Below the pieces are notes generated by a model. The model saw nothing but the letters and a program-made list of their open reading frames with translations, made no database searches and was not told where the DNA came from. A DNA stretch of 64,000 nt from NCBI GenBank assembly GCA_015075445.1, contig JABTUJ010000005.1, positions 186,001-250,000 of the forward strand, read 5' to 3'. Made by a program: the position numbers and the translations under genes. Positions 16,505-25,023 of this stretch are shown here, piece by piece. Every line of letters starts with the position of its first letter. Positions within the stretch are counted from its first letter, which is position 1. Origin of the DNA: Verrucomicrobiales bacterium. GTDB lineage: Bacteria > Verrucomicrobiota > Verrucomicrobiia > Limisphaerales > J093.

Positions 16505-17389
16505 ATGTCGTTGGTTTTGCTCCGCTACCGTGGCCGGGAAATCCGCGCTGAAGACACTGCGTTCATCCAGGGTCTGATCGCCCAGAACCCGCTCTGGAGT
16601 CGCCGTCGGCTCTCGGCCGAGCTGTGCCGGGCCTGGAACTGGATCCAGCCCAACGGCGCGTTGCGCGACATGGTTTGCCGCAGCTTGTTACTGCAACTGC
16701 ATCGGGCCGGGCTGATTGAGTTGCCGGCCAAACGGATGTCCCCACCCAACAATGTGGTGGAGCGCCGGCCCCCCGCTCCCGTCCTGCCGCTGTGGGAAGG
16801 GCCGCGGCAATGCCGCTTGCGTGAACTGGGCGCCCTGGAGATCCGCCAGGTGCGGCGCACGGCCCAAGAGCCCCTCTTTGGTCAGTTGATGCAGACCCAC
16901 CACTACCTGCGCTACACCCAGCCCGTTGGGGAACATTTGAAGTACCTCGTGTTGGCCGGCAGCGAGCCGATCGCGGCGATGGCCTGGTCGTCGGCGCCGC
17001 GCCACCTGGCCGCGCGCGACCGGTTCATCGGCTGGCGGCCCGAGGTGCGCCGCCAGCACCTCCACCTCATCGGCTACAATACCCGCTTCCTGATCATGCC
17101 TTGGCTGGAGGTGCCGCGGTTGGCCAGCCACCTCCTGGGGCGGATCGCGCGCCGGATCTCCGCGGACTGGCGAGCGCTCTACGCCCATCCGATTCATCTG
17201 TTGGAAACGTTCATCGACCCGGCCCGTTTCCAGGGGAGCTGTTACCGCGCCGCCAACTGGATCTGCTTGGGACTGACCACGGGCCGCGGTCACAACGCCC
17301 GCACCAGCCGACGGGATCAACCGCGCAAAGAGCTGTGGGTCTACCCGTTGGGCGGTGACTTTCGCGCCCGCCTGGGCTCAGGGTCATGA
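16505..17389 (+). CDS. DUF4338 (Druantia DruA-type) passenger protein
   Basis: A 294-residue protein. The N-terminal 80 residues look like a small helical DNA-binding region (LWSRRRLSAELCRAWNW). Residues 105-294 match the DUF4338 family: LFGQLMQTHHYLRYTQPVGEHLKYLVL, a GYNTRFLIMPW block, and the C-terminal ETFIDPARFQGSCYRAANW then GLTTGRGHNA. DUF4338 defines DruA of the Druantia anti-phage system, but many family members travel with insertion sequences and none of the other Druantia genes (for example DruE helicase) is here. Its stop overlaps the tnpC start as ATGA, so it is translated with the transposase. Whether it helps transposition, regulates it or protects the host is unknown. The start at 16505 fits the family length; the open frame extends upstream into tnpB. 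Confidence 0.85.
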   Translation: MSLVLLRYRGREIRAEDTAFIQGLIAQNPLWSRRRLSAELCRAWNWIQPNGALRDMVCRSLLLQLHRAGLIELPAKRMSPPNNVVERRPPAPVLPLWEGPRQCRLRELGALEIRQVRRTAQEPLFGQLMQTHHYLRYTQPVGEHLKYLVLAGSEPIAAMAWSSAPRHLAARDRFIGWRPEVRRQHLHLIGYNTRFLIMPWLEVPRLASHLLGRIARRISADWRALYAHPIHLLETFIDPARFQGSCYRAANWICLGLTTGRGHNARTSRRDQPRKELWVYPLGGDFRARLGSGS

Positions 17390-18966
17390 GTAAGACCCGG
17401 GCGCCGGAAATCACTTCGCTCGATCGGGGGCAATTGCAGGAGCTGCTGGTCCAGCTCCAGCAGCACCTGCCGGCAGCCTTGTATGAGACGGTGGCGGCCT
17501 TGTTGGGCACGCTGCAGTGGCTGATGGGAGTCATCGAGAAGAAGAACGCGACGGTGGGGCGGTTGCAGCGGTTGATCTTTGGGGCCAAGACTGAAAAGAC
17601 CCGGAACGTGTTTCCCGGCCAGGGTGGCACGAGCCCAGCGGTTCCCCCCAAGCGGCCGGTGCGCGGGCACGGTCGCAACGGGGCCAGCCAGTATGCGGGC
17701 GCAGGGCGCGTCCAGGTGGCCCATCCCAGCCTGCAACCGGGAGATCGTTGTCCGGAGTGCCGTAACGACAAGGCCCGGCTGCGGGAACGGGCCCCCAGCC
17801 GGATTGTGCGCATTGTGGCGCAGCCGATAGTCCAGGCCACGGTCTTCGCCCTGCAGGTGTTGCGCTGTTGCCTGTGCGGCAAAACCTTTACGGCCCCGGC
17901 GCCGCCGGAGGCGGGAACCACCAAGTACGATCCCAACGTGGGGTTGATGATCGGGATCCTGCGCTTTGGTGGGGGTATGCCGCATTACCGACTGGAGAAG
18001 CTGCAAAAGGACTTGGGGATCCCCTTGCCGGCCGCCACGCAATGGGAGTTGATGGAACAATCCGCCCGCGACCTGCAGCCGGCTCACCAGGAACTCACCC
18101 GGCTGGCCGCCCAGGCGCAGCTCATCCACAATGATGACACCAAGATGCGCATCCAGAGCCTCAAGCGGGAGCGCGCCCAGGCGGGATGCGAGCGCACGGG
18201 CATCTTCACCACCAGTATCCTCTGCCAAGTCGAGGATCGCTGCATCGCCCTCTATTTCACCGGCGGCAACCACGCCGGGGAAAACCTCACCGAACTGCTC
18301 CAACACCGGGCCCCCGGGCTGGCCAAGCCCATTCACATGTGTGACGGGCTCTCGCGCAACCTGCCTAAAGACTTCGAAGCCCTGCTGGCCAACTGCCTAC
18401 CGCACGGACGGAGGACCTTCGTCGACGTGAAGGAGAACTTTCCCGAGCAGTGCCAAAAGGTCCTGGAAGACCTCGCGCTGGTCTTCCAGCATGACGCCCA
18501 GGCCAAAGAGCAGCAACTCTCGGCGACCGATCGTTTACGCCTGCACCAGGAAAAGAGCGCGCCGATCCTGGAGGGCCTCAAACAATGGATGCGGGAACAA
18601 CTGGAGCAGAAAGTGGTCGAACCCAACTCCGGCCTCGGTGAAGCCATCCATTACATGCTCAAGCGCTGGGAACCGCTCACCCTGTTCCTGCGGGAGCCGG
18701 GAGCCCCGCTGTCCAATAACATCTGTGAGCGAGCGCTGAAGGCGGCCATCCTCCATCGGAAGAACTCGCTGGGCTACAAAACGCAGAACGGGGCCCGCGT
18801 GGGCGACCTGTTCATGAGCTTGATCCACACCTGCCGCCTGGCCGGCGCCAACCCCTTCGTCTACTTCCAGGCCCTCCACGACCACGCCAAAGCCGTGCTC
18901 AACCACCCTGCGGCCTGGCTGCCTTGGAACTACCAGCAGAGCCTCCAGGCCCTCGACTCCAGTTGA
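17386..18966 (+). CDS. tnpC: IS66 family transposase TnpC
   Basis: A 526-residue DDE transposase. The N-terminal region is helical and Leu-rich. It is followed by a basic linker and a zinc-binding region with CPEC and CCLCGKTF pairs (around 124-165). Catalytic-core candidates are Asp in LIHNDDTKMRI, Asp in HMCDGLSRN and Glu in NNICERALK. The C-terminal YKTQNGARVGDLFMSLIHT block is the IS66 C-terminal signature. Full length and intact frame suggest activity. It overlaps the preceding DUF4338 gene by four bases. Confidence 0.93.
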   Translation: MSKTRAPEITSLDRGQLQELLVQLQQHLPAALYETVAALLGTLQWLMGVIEKKNATVGRLQRLIFGAKTEKTRNVFPGQGGTSPAVPPKRPVRGHGRNGASQYAGAGRVQVAHPSLQPGDRCPECRNDKARLRERAPSRIVRIVAQPIVQATVFALQVLRCCLCGKTFTAPAPPEAGTTKYDPNVGLMIGILRFGGGMPHYRLEKLQKDLGIPLPAATQWELMEQSARDLQPAHQELTRLAAQAQLIHNDDTKMRIQSLKRERAQAGCERTGIFTTSILCQVEDRCIALYFTGGNHAGENLTELLQHRAPGLAKPIHMCDGLSRNLPKDFEALLANCLPHGRRTFVDVKENFPEQCQKVLEDLALVFQHDAQAKEQQLSATDRLRLHQEKSAPILEGLKQWMREQLEQKVVEPNSGLGEAIHYMLKRWEPLTLFLREPGAPLSNNICERALKAAILHRKNSLGYKTQNGARVGDLFMSLIHTCRLAGANPFVYFQALHDHAKAVLNHPAAWLPWNYQQSLQALDSS

Positions 18967-19067
18967 GTCGCCCGCCACCCCCGCGTCCAGAGCCATCGAC
19001 CTGCCATGGCCCGCGCGCCCGCTGCGTGCGGCCTTTCAGACCCCGCGCCTGGAAATTTTGGGCACCG

Positions 19068-19088
19068 GCACGCTTGCCGAAGCAACAC
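19068..19088 (-). repeat. IS66 right terminal inverted repeat
   Basis: Read on the minus strand it starts GTGTTGCTTCGGCAAGCGTG. The 9-bp flank CCCGGCGGG follows directly. About 230 bp of gene-free sequence then separate the element from the next gene (ends 19322). Confidence 0.88.
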
Positions 19089-19321
19089 CCCGGCGGGTAG
19101 CACTGTCAATGCCGGCTCCGCTGAGCCACTCGAGGCTCTTGCGAGACTGCCATCCCGTCGTCTTGGCAGGGGAGTGCACCCGCTGCCTTCCGGCTTCTTG
19201 GCCGCAAGAGAACGCAACACGCTCAAGGTCCGCGGCTGCGGAGTGGGCTGCACGTTGGGGGGCACAAGGTCCCCGACTCGACCAGGCGCCCAAACGCGAT
19301 CCCAGTGTCTTGGTCCGACGG

Positions 19322-20485
19322 TCACTCGACCCAACTTCGCTCGAGTTCCTGGACGGCGGCCCAAGCCTCCTCGCCCAGGCGATCGCGGAAGGCGAGATCG
19401 AGACCCAGCCGGAAGTCCGCCGCGGCCAGGTTGGTTTCGCTCGCGTCAAGCGCAGGCGCGGCCAGGAGATGCTGGCGAGCGTCATACACCGCAACCGCTA
19501 GTTCCGGCTCGAGGCCGTATCTCCCGCTCAGCAGGTCCTGCAGTTGCTGGTATCGGAAGTCGAGCGAACGCTGGTAGGCTTCGTAACGATCATCTCCGAG
19601 CCGCTCCTTCAACGCTTGATTCCTCTCCTCCTCGGCGCGAGCGAACTCCTCCGCGGACTCCTCCGCAGTCCGCAGCGGAGCGAGTGCCTGTTGCTCCTCG
19701 AAGCGATGCAAGATCTCGAACACGCCACGGACTTCCGCGTCGTCCTCCCAGGAGAAATGGGAACCCTGCTCCAGGGAACGGCCCAGGTCGGAGAACTGGA
19801 ACTCGTACTCGAGGAACCCCGGTTCCCCGAGCGTCTTGACGAGCTCCGCTCGCCGGGTCTGTCGCAGCTCCGCCAGCCGCTCGCGGTCGGCGGGCTGGAG
19901 GAACAGGCCGGCCTGCTCACGAATCTGTTCCGCTTCCTCTCGAAAGGTGTCATCAATGCGGCGCACAGTCGCCAGAGACTCCGGGGCAAGGGCAGCCGCC
20001 GCATCCGAACCGGCTTGGAACGAGGCGTTGTCCCTGGCCATCTCCCAGTGCGGTCCGAGCAGAAGTTCGAGCACCTCTCGTTCCTCCCGATCCAGCGCAG
20101 CCAGGGTTGCAGCAAGCCCCCTCCCCGATGCGAGATGACCAGCCTGCCCAGCCAGCGCGGCTCGCTGCTGGTCATACAACTGACCCACATCGGCCACAAT
20201 GATGTCGCGGACCGTCGGCTCCGGCACCCCGATGGCTCGCAGGTTCGCGACATAGGTCGGGTAGTCGTCGCTCTCGACCGCGCGCCAGTCCAACGGGCCC
20301 GAGGGTGGGGTGGGGACTGCCGCGGTGTTCCGAGGGTCTTCCGTCGCGGCGATCGCGTGGGGATCAGGGACGGGGGGGTGTTCCTGAAGTGTCTCCGCGG
20401 GCTGGGGGCACGGATGCTGGACCCAAAGCACGGCGAGCAACAGAACGTTCAAGCCGGCTGACAGGTTGAGAAGGATGGGGCGCAT
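19322..20485 (-). CDS. Membrane-anchored hypothetical protein
   Basis: A 387-residue protein of unknown function. Residues 6-23 (LNLSAGLNVLLLAVLWVQ) form one membrane segment or uncleaved signal, followed by a Pro/Thr-rich linker. The rest is predicted helical and very rich in Glu, Arg, Gln and Ala (REEAEQIREQAGLFL, RAEEERNQALKERL), so an extended periplasmic coiled coil is likely. The block DYPTYVANLRAIGVPEPTVRDII is one I associate with uncharacterised verrucomicrobial proteins. It is last in a minus-strand run after the fibronectin-repeat gene (93-bp gap). No enzyme motif is seen. Confidence 0.7.
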   Translation of the reverse strand: MRPILLNLSAGLNVLLLAVLWVQHPCPQPAETLQEHPPVPDPHAIAATEDPRNTAAVPTPPSGPLDWRAVESDDYPTYVANLRAIGVPEPTVRDIIVADVGQLYDQQRAALAGQAGHLASGRGLAATLAALDREEREVLELLLGPHWEMARDNASFQAGSDAAAALAPESLATVRRIDDTFREEAEQIREQAGLFLQPADRERLAELRQTRRAELVKTLGEPGFLEYEFQFSDLGRSLEQGSHFSWEDDAEVRGVFEILHRFEEQQALAPLRTAEESAEEFARAEEERNQALKERLGDDRYEAYQRSLDFRYQQLQDLLSGRYGLEPELAVAVYDARQHLLAAPALDASETNLAAADFRLGLDLAFRDRLGEEAWAAVQELERSWVE

Positions 20486-20578
20486 GGCAAGAGTTGGGTT
20501 CAGAAGGTGGTCTGGGAGGTGCGTCCAGGGCCGCGGCGGCAGACCGCAGCCCTGGGATGGGTTTCAGGCGGCGGCTGC

Positions 20579-23098
20579 TTAGTCGCCCACCCGGGTGATG
20601 GGGCCCGGCAGCTTGTAGATGCTCCGAGGCGGCGACCACGGGCCGATCACATCGGCTCTGGCACGGACTCGGACCGTGTACCCGCTGGGCAGGGTGCCGT
20701 TCGGGAGGCGGAACTCAGCGTGGGAGACTTGCAGCGTGGTGCCCGCTGTCTGATACGTCTTGGTGACTGTTGGTGGTGTCAAAGGCGGCGGCTGGAAGGG
20801 ATAGAAGGCTGTCACTTCAACCTCGTAGGACACCGCACTGCGATGCGGCGTCCAGCCGATGCGGATTCCCTGCGAAAGCCACTCGAGTTGGGTGATCGGG
20901 ACCTGATAGCCCTCCGTCGAGAACGCGGCCGTACCGCTCCAGTGATGCTTCCCGTTCGCATCCACCGCCGCCACGCGCCAGACATACTGCCGGAGAGGCT
21001 CCAGCAGTTTGGTGTACGTCGTTTGGGTCCCTGCGACAGACTTCCGCTCGATCATCTGGGCGGGGTTGAGGGTCTTGCCCGCATAAATCTCAACGACGAA
21101 TTCTATCGGAGTCGCGCCGACGCGCTCCCACGAGAACCTCGTGGCCGAGGCTTTGGCCGGGTCACCGACGTCAACGTTCGTTGCACCATCCTTTGGCCAC
21201 AGGATCTTTGGCGCAGACACTGGCCCTACTGGGGGGGGATCCACGGGCCCTCCGCCGGAAACGGTCACGAACCGATTCGTCGGGCTCCACGCAAGGAGCA
21301 CATCCGAGGTGATCGAGGCGACCCTGGCGTAGTACGTGGTGGCCCGCATCAGGTTTCGCTCAGCCGTGGAACTGCCCGTCTTGACGACGACAGGAGACGT
21401 GAACTTGTCGTTGGTCGCGATCTGCAACTCGTACGTGGCAGCTCCGTTCACGCTGGCCCACTCAAATCGAACCGTGACAGACCCGTCCGCCCGCAGTTCG
21501 CCAACGTTCGAGGCTCCGTTCTGGGGGGTGGTGAGCCGAATCGTGGAGGGTGGCGATTTCGGCTTGGTGGTGAACTTCCACTCGGCACTCCAGGGACTGG
21601 TGAGGGACCCCGCGCGGGCCCGCACCCGCCAAGTGTAAGTCTGACCGTAATCCAACATGACCCCGACGGTGGTGGCAACGCGGCTCGCCGTCTGCCCGTC
21701 GCGGACGACCGCGCCGCCGTGCAGCACTTCCCAATCGTAGCCGGTGGCGCTGTTGACCGGATCCCACGCCAGCGTGATCTGCACCGGCAGGTTGACCGCG
21801 TTGTTGGCCGGGGACTTCAGGGTGGGCGCCGCGAGCGGTTTGGGCGGGGTGGTGAACTTCCAGACCGCACTCCAGGGACTGGTGAGGGACCCCGCGCGGG
21901 CACGGACCCGCCAAGTGTAGGTCTTGTTGTCATCCATCCGGACCGCGGCGGTGGTGGCGTCGCGGCTCGCTGTCTGCCCGTTGCGCACAACTTGGCCAGC
22001 CAGGAGCACTTCCCAATCGTAACCGGTGGCGCCGCTGACCGGTTCCCAGGCCAGCGTGATCTGCACCGGCAGGTTGACCGCGTTGTTGGCCGGCGACTTC
22101 AGGATCGGTGCTGCCGGCGTTTTGGTCTCCGTCGTGAACTGCCAGGCGGCACTCCAGGAACCGATGGCGTAGTCCGTGCGTGCCCGGACCCGCCACTCGA
22201 ACGTCTTGTCGTTGTCCATCCGCACCGCAGCGCTGGTGGCGTCACGGCCGGTGGTCTGACCCTCACGGACGACAGCACCGTCGCGGCGCACCTGCCAGTC
22301 GTAGGCGGTGGCGGTGGGGACGCTGTTCCATTCCAGGGTGATCTGGACCGGTACGTTGCGGGCGTTGTTGGCGGGCGCCTTCAACGTAGGGGCTGCCGGA
22401 GCCGGCGCCTTGGCGGTCGTGAACTGGATCACCGCACTCCACGCAGACCGCTGCCCGTCCACGAGGGCGGCTACACGCGCATAATGGGTGGTCGCCGGCG
22501 GCAGTCCGCTGGTGTAGCTCGTGGCGGTACAGCGCGTGGTGGGTGCCGAGGTGAACTGGCTGTTGGAAGCAATCTGCAACTGGTATTCGGCGGCCCCGGC
22601 GACCGCGCTCCACACGAAGGCCACAGCCACCTGGCGGTCAGTCTCACGCCAAGTCCCCACATTCGCGCTGTTGGACTCGGGACTCGTGAGCCGGGGGGCG
22701 GCGGGCGGAGCTTTGGGTGCGGTGGCAAAGGACCACCAACCGCTCCAGGGACCGGTGGCGTTGCCAGCACGCGCCCGGACACGCCATTCGTAGGTCTTGT
22801 TGTCGTCCATGCGGACTTCGGCCGTCGTGGCGTAGAGCCCTGCGGTCTGGCCGTTGCGGACAACGTTGCCGGCGTAACGTACCTGCCAGTCATAGCCGGT
22901 GGCGGTGGGGACCCGTTTCCAGTCCAGCGTGATTCGCACCGGCAGGTTGTGGGAGTTGTGGGCCGGGGCCTTGAGCTCGGGTGCGGCCAGGGCGGCCTGT
23001 GCCTGGGGCGCGGCGACGCCAAAGGCCAGCAGGGTTACCGCCAGCATGGCGCCGAGGCGATGGCCTCGCCACCGGCCCGGGTGTTTGATGATCTTCAT
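20579..23098 (-). CDS. Secreted fibronectin type III-like repeat protein
   Basis: An 839-residue exported protein: a signal peptide (LGAMLAVTLLAFGVAAPQAQA) and then about eight fibronectin-III-like repeats of about 94 residues. Each repeat has the pattern P.LKSPANNA.NLPVQITL.W, a YDWEV strand, and RVRARAG...PWS..W.FTT. Repeats in the middle (about 21560-22340) are so alike that a 282-bp tandem period is visible in the DNA, indicating recent amplification. Two repeats are of a second type (FEWASVNGAATYELQIA). The last 200 residues are a related, more diverged region. No enzymatic domain is present; surface adhesion or scaffolding is the likely role. The ATG at 23098 directly precedes the signal peptide. 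Confidence 0.85.
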   Translation of the reverse strand: MKIIKHPGRWRGHRLGAMLAVTLLAFGVAAPQAQAALAAPELKAPAHNSHNLPVRITLDWKRVPTATGYDWQVRYAGNVVRNGQTAGLYATTAEVRMDDNKTYEWRVRARAGNATGPWSGWWSFATAPKAPPAAPRLTSPESNSANVGTWRETDRQVAVAFVWSAVAGAAEYQLQIASNSQFTSAPTTRCTATSYTSGLPPATTHYARVAALVDGQRSAWSAVIQFTTAKAPAPAAPTLKAPANNARNVPVQITLEWNSVPTATAYDWQVRRDGAVVREGQTTGRDATSAAVRMDNDKTFEWRVRARTDYAIGSWSAAWQFTTETKTPAAPILKSPANNAVNLPVQITLAWEPVSGATGYDWEVLLAGQVVRNGQTASRDATTAAVRMDDNKTYTWRVRARAGSLTSPWSAVWKFTTPPKPLAAPTLKSPANNAVNLPVQITLAWDPVNSATGYDWEVLHGGAVVRDGQTASRVATTVGVMLDYGQTYTWRVRARAGSLTSPWSAEWKFTTKPKSPPSTIRLTTPQNGASNVGELRADGSVTVRFEWASVNGAATYELQIATNDKFTSPVVVKTGSSTAERNLMRATTYYARVASITSDVLLAWSPTNRFVTVSGGGPVDPPPVGPVSAPKILWPKDGATNVDVGDPAKASATRFSWERVGATPIEFVVEIYAGKTLNPAQMIERKSVAGTQTTYTKLLEPLRQYVWRVAAVDANGKHHWSGTAAFSTEGYQVPITQLEWLSQGIRIGWTPHRSAVSYEVEVTAFYPFQPPPLTPPTVTKTYQTAGTTLQVSHAEFRLPNGTLPSGYTVRVRARADVIGPWSPPRSIYKLPGPITRVGD

Positions 23099-23249
23099 GA
23101 CGTTCTGGTGTTTGTGCTTGTGATGGCTGCGGGCACCCGACTCACCCATCCGGATGCGTCGTCACCCGCTCCCTTCCGCCGTTCCTCGGCAGTCGGTGCT
23201 CACCTGCTGCTGGGAAAAGGCCGCAGCGAACCTTACCGGGAAAGCGAAA

Positions 23250-23280
23250 GGCCGGGTGCTCCGTGGGGGAGCACCCGGCC
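23250..23280 (-). terminator. Intrinsic terminator
   Basis: A perfect 13-bp stem (GGCCGGGTGCTCC 23250-23262 with GGAGCACCCGGCC 23268-23280) and a 5-base loop. On the minus strand it is followed by the T-rich TTTCGCTTT. It sits 18 bp past the stop of the beta-propeller gene, so it should end that transcript and separate it from the fibronectin-repeat gene. Confidence 0.85.
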
Positions 23281-23297
23281 GGTGGCCTTCAGCACCA

Positions 23298-24791
23298 TCA
23301 AGGGAGCTCGATCGCCTTGTAGAAGCGCTGGGACGGCGTGGTCAGTCTCGGTACTTGCAGAGGGACAATCCCATTGTGGGTGGTGAAGCGTCCCAGCGAA
23401 GTCCAGCTACGGAGGTTGGCACTTTGGAGGATGTGGTACGTCTTCCCCGCCACACCCAGCAGACTACACTCAAATGCGCCCGGCAGGGCCGTGGGAGCGA
23501 GAAACACGCGGGCTTGGGCAGACCGCATCCTGCCGGAACGGCCCAGGTCACCCTGCCCCATGGGATAGCTCGCCTCCTGGCAGAGACGTCCATCCACCCG
23601 GTACGACCAAAGGTAATTGCCATTACTGAACCAGAAGATGCCTTGGTGAGTCAGCAGACCATCACCGACCTGCCCCCAGTCGTTAACCGTCACCTTGATA
23701 CCGCGGTCGTCCAAGACCCCGCGGCGATCGCGTCTGATCAGGAGCCGGCCATCGGCGGTGCCTCGTGTTACCGCATAGCGGCCCTCGACGAGGTGAAGCT
23801 CGCCGTTGTTGCTCACCACCGGGGCGTTCCGCACTTCGCCCTCGGTCCTCTGGCTCCAACGGAGGCTGCCATCAGGCCCAAGGGCGTGAACGAAGGGGCC
23901 CGCCACCCCCACGAAGACCGAACCATCCCCACCAACGGAGAGGCCGGAGATGACGGCCCGGCCCAAGTCGCGCGACCAACGCAGCGCGCCGCCGGGCGTG
24001 AGGGCGCGGACAACGCCCTGGTTGTCCCCGCCGTAGAGGGTGCCATCGGCGCCCAGGGCGGGGGTGGTCGTGATCTTGCCCTTGCCGGTAGCGTGCCGCC
24101 ACTGGATCCGGCCGTCGCGCACGTCGAGGGCGACGAGAGACTCCCCGTGGCCGACGTACACGGCGCCCGACTTCCCCACGACGGGAGAACAGGTCACCCC
24201 ACCCACAGTGGTTCGCCAGACGACGCGGCCATCGTGGGCCTGCAGTCGGTAGAACTCGCCGGTAGCGGTTCCCAGGAAGACCGCGGCGTCCCATCCGACG
24301 GCGGCGGACGTGGCGATGCTGCCTTGCAGGGCCACCGCCCACTCCCGGGCCAGCGTCTGCGGGTTCAGGGCGAAAAAGTTGGCGCGACCACCGGCGTTGA
24401 TCCCCACATACACCCGTCCGTCGTGGCCGATGGTGGGGCCGGAAACCACCGAGCCGCCCAGCGCCTCCTGCTTCTTGACGCCGGTCTGCGGGTCGTACAT
24501 GCCGATGCCGAAATCCTGGATACCGACATACACCTTGCCATCCACCCCCAGCGCCGGCGGGGAGAACCGGGTGCTGTCGCTGAAGTGGACCACCTTGTCC
24601 AGCTCCAGGGCATGGACGTTCGTCGCCAGCCAGGCACTGAGAGCCCAGAGCGGAAGCTGTTGCGCCAGCCCACCGGCACGTCGGCGGCGCGATTCCGGGC
24701 TGCACGCAACCCGGCGTACATGGTTAGGTGAGGCGATACCGGCCGTGGCTCGCCGACCGGGTCCTGAGTGGTTGGAGTGGGACGGTCTCAT
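23298..24791 (-). CDS. PQQ-like (Pyrrolo-quinoline quinone repeat) beta-propeller protein
   Basis: A 497-residue exported protein built mainly of PQQ-type propeller repeats, each about 40 residues: DGKVYVGI, DGRVYVGINAG, SGAVYVGHG, DGTLYGGDNQG, DGSVFVGVAG. Partner strands of the form LRWSRDLG and IQWRHATG accompany them. The residues needed to bind PQQ in alcohol dehydrogenases are not evident, so it is probably a structural propeller. The last 80 residues (FECSLLGVAGKTYHILQSANL.SW... FYKAIEL) match the beta-sandwich tail found on many verrucomicrobial secreted proteins. The N-terminus is uncertain: the first 40 residues from the ATG at 24791 are basic and lie before a hydrophobic stretch (LPLWALSAWLATNVHA) that looks like the signal. 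Confidence 0.78.
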   Translation of the reverse strand: MRPSHSNHSGPGRRATAGIASPNHVRRVACSPESRRRRAGGLAQQLPLWALSAWLATNVHALELDKVVHFSDSTRFSPPALGVDGKVYVGIQDFGIGMYDPQTGVKKQEALGGSVVSGPTIGHDGRVYVGINAGGRANFFALNPQTLAREWAVALQGSIATSAAVGWDAAVFLGTATGEFYRLQAHDGRVVWRTTVGGVTCSPVVGKSGAVYVGHGESLVALDVRDGRIQWRHATGKGKITTTPALGADGTLYGGDNQGVVRALTPGGALRWSRDLGRAVISGLSVGGDGSVFVGVAGPFVHALGPDGSLRWSQRTEGEVRNAPVVSNNGELHLVEGRYAVTRGTADGRLLIRRDRRGVLDDRGIKVTVNDWGQVGDGLLTHQGIFWFSNGNYLWSYRVDGRLCQEASYPMGQGDLGRSGRMRSAQARVFLAPTALPGAFECSLLGVAGKTYHILQSANLRSWTSLGRFTTHNGIVPLQVPRLTTPSQRFYKAIELP

Positions 24792-25023
24792 GGCTGATTT
24801 GGGGGTTTGATGATGTCGTTCAGCCTCTGCTGGGACGTGGCAGACAAGACCTTACCGAGCAGACTACAGACTGGGTGACGCCCCTCCCCACAGGCGGCTG
24901 CCATCGGAGGGCAGAAAATGCCCGTTCCGTCTGCCGCGGGCAGTCGAGCGAGTGGAGAGCGCGGGTAAGGGGGGTGGTGGCTCCACCTCGTCGGTCAAGC
25001 TGCACCGCGTTCCCTCCGCCCAC

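Larger units (their letters stand above)
15614..19088 (+). mobile_element. Complete IS66-family element with DUF4338 passenger
   Basis: A 3475-bp element bounded by 21-bp imperfect inverted repeats starting GTGTTGCTTCGGCAAG. It is flanked on both sides by the direct repeat CCCGGCGGG (15605-15613 and 19089-19097), consistent with the 8-bp or near-8-bp target duplication of IS66 elements. It carries four plus-strand genes: tnpA-like, tnpB, a DUF4338/DruA-type gene and tnpC, with 4-bp ATGA overlaps at tnpA/tnpB and at the passenger/tnpC junction. All frames are intact, so the element is probably recent and potentially active. Confidence 0.9.

Noticed and set aside
16505..17389. A full Druantia defence island
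   Set aside because: Only the DUF4338 gene is present and it is embedded in an IS66 operon; no helicase or other Druantia component is nearby.
21560..22340. Regular 282-bp repeats considered as a CRISPR or satellite array
   Set aside because: The period and open frame show they are protein-coding fibronectin-like units.
20507..23386. A 959-codon plus-strand frame
   Set aside because: Antisense to the fibronectin-repeat gene; apparent repeats (HRQVDRVVGR) merely mirror the repeats of the real gene.
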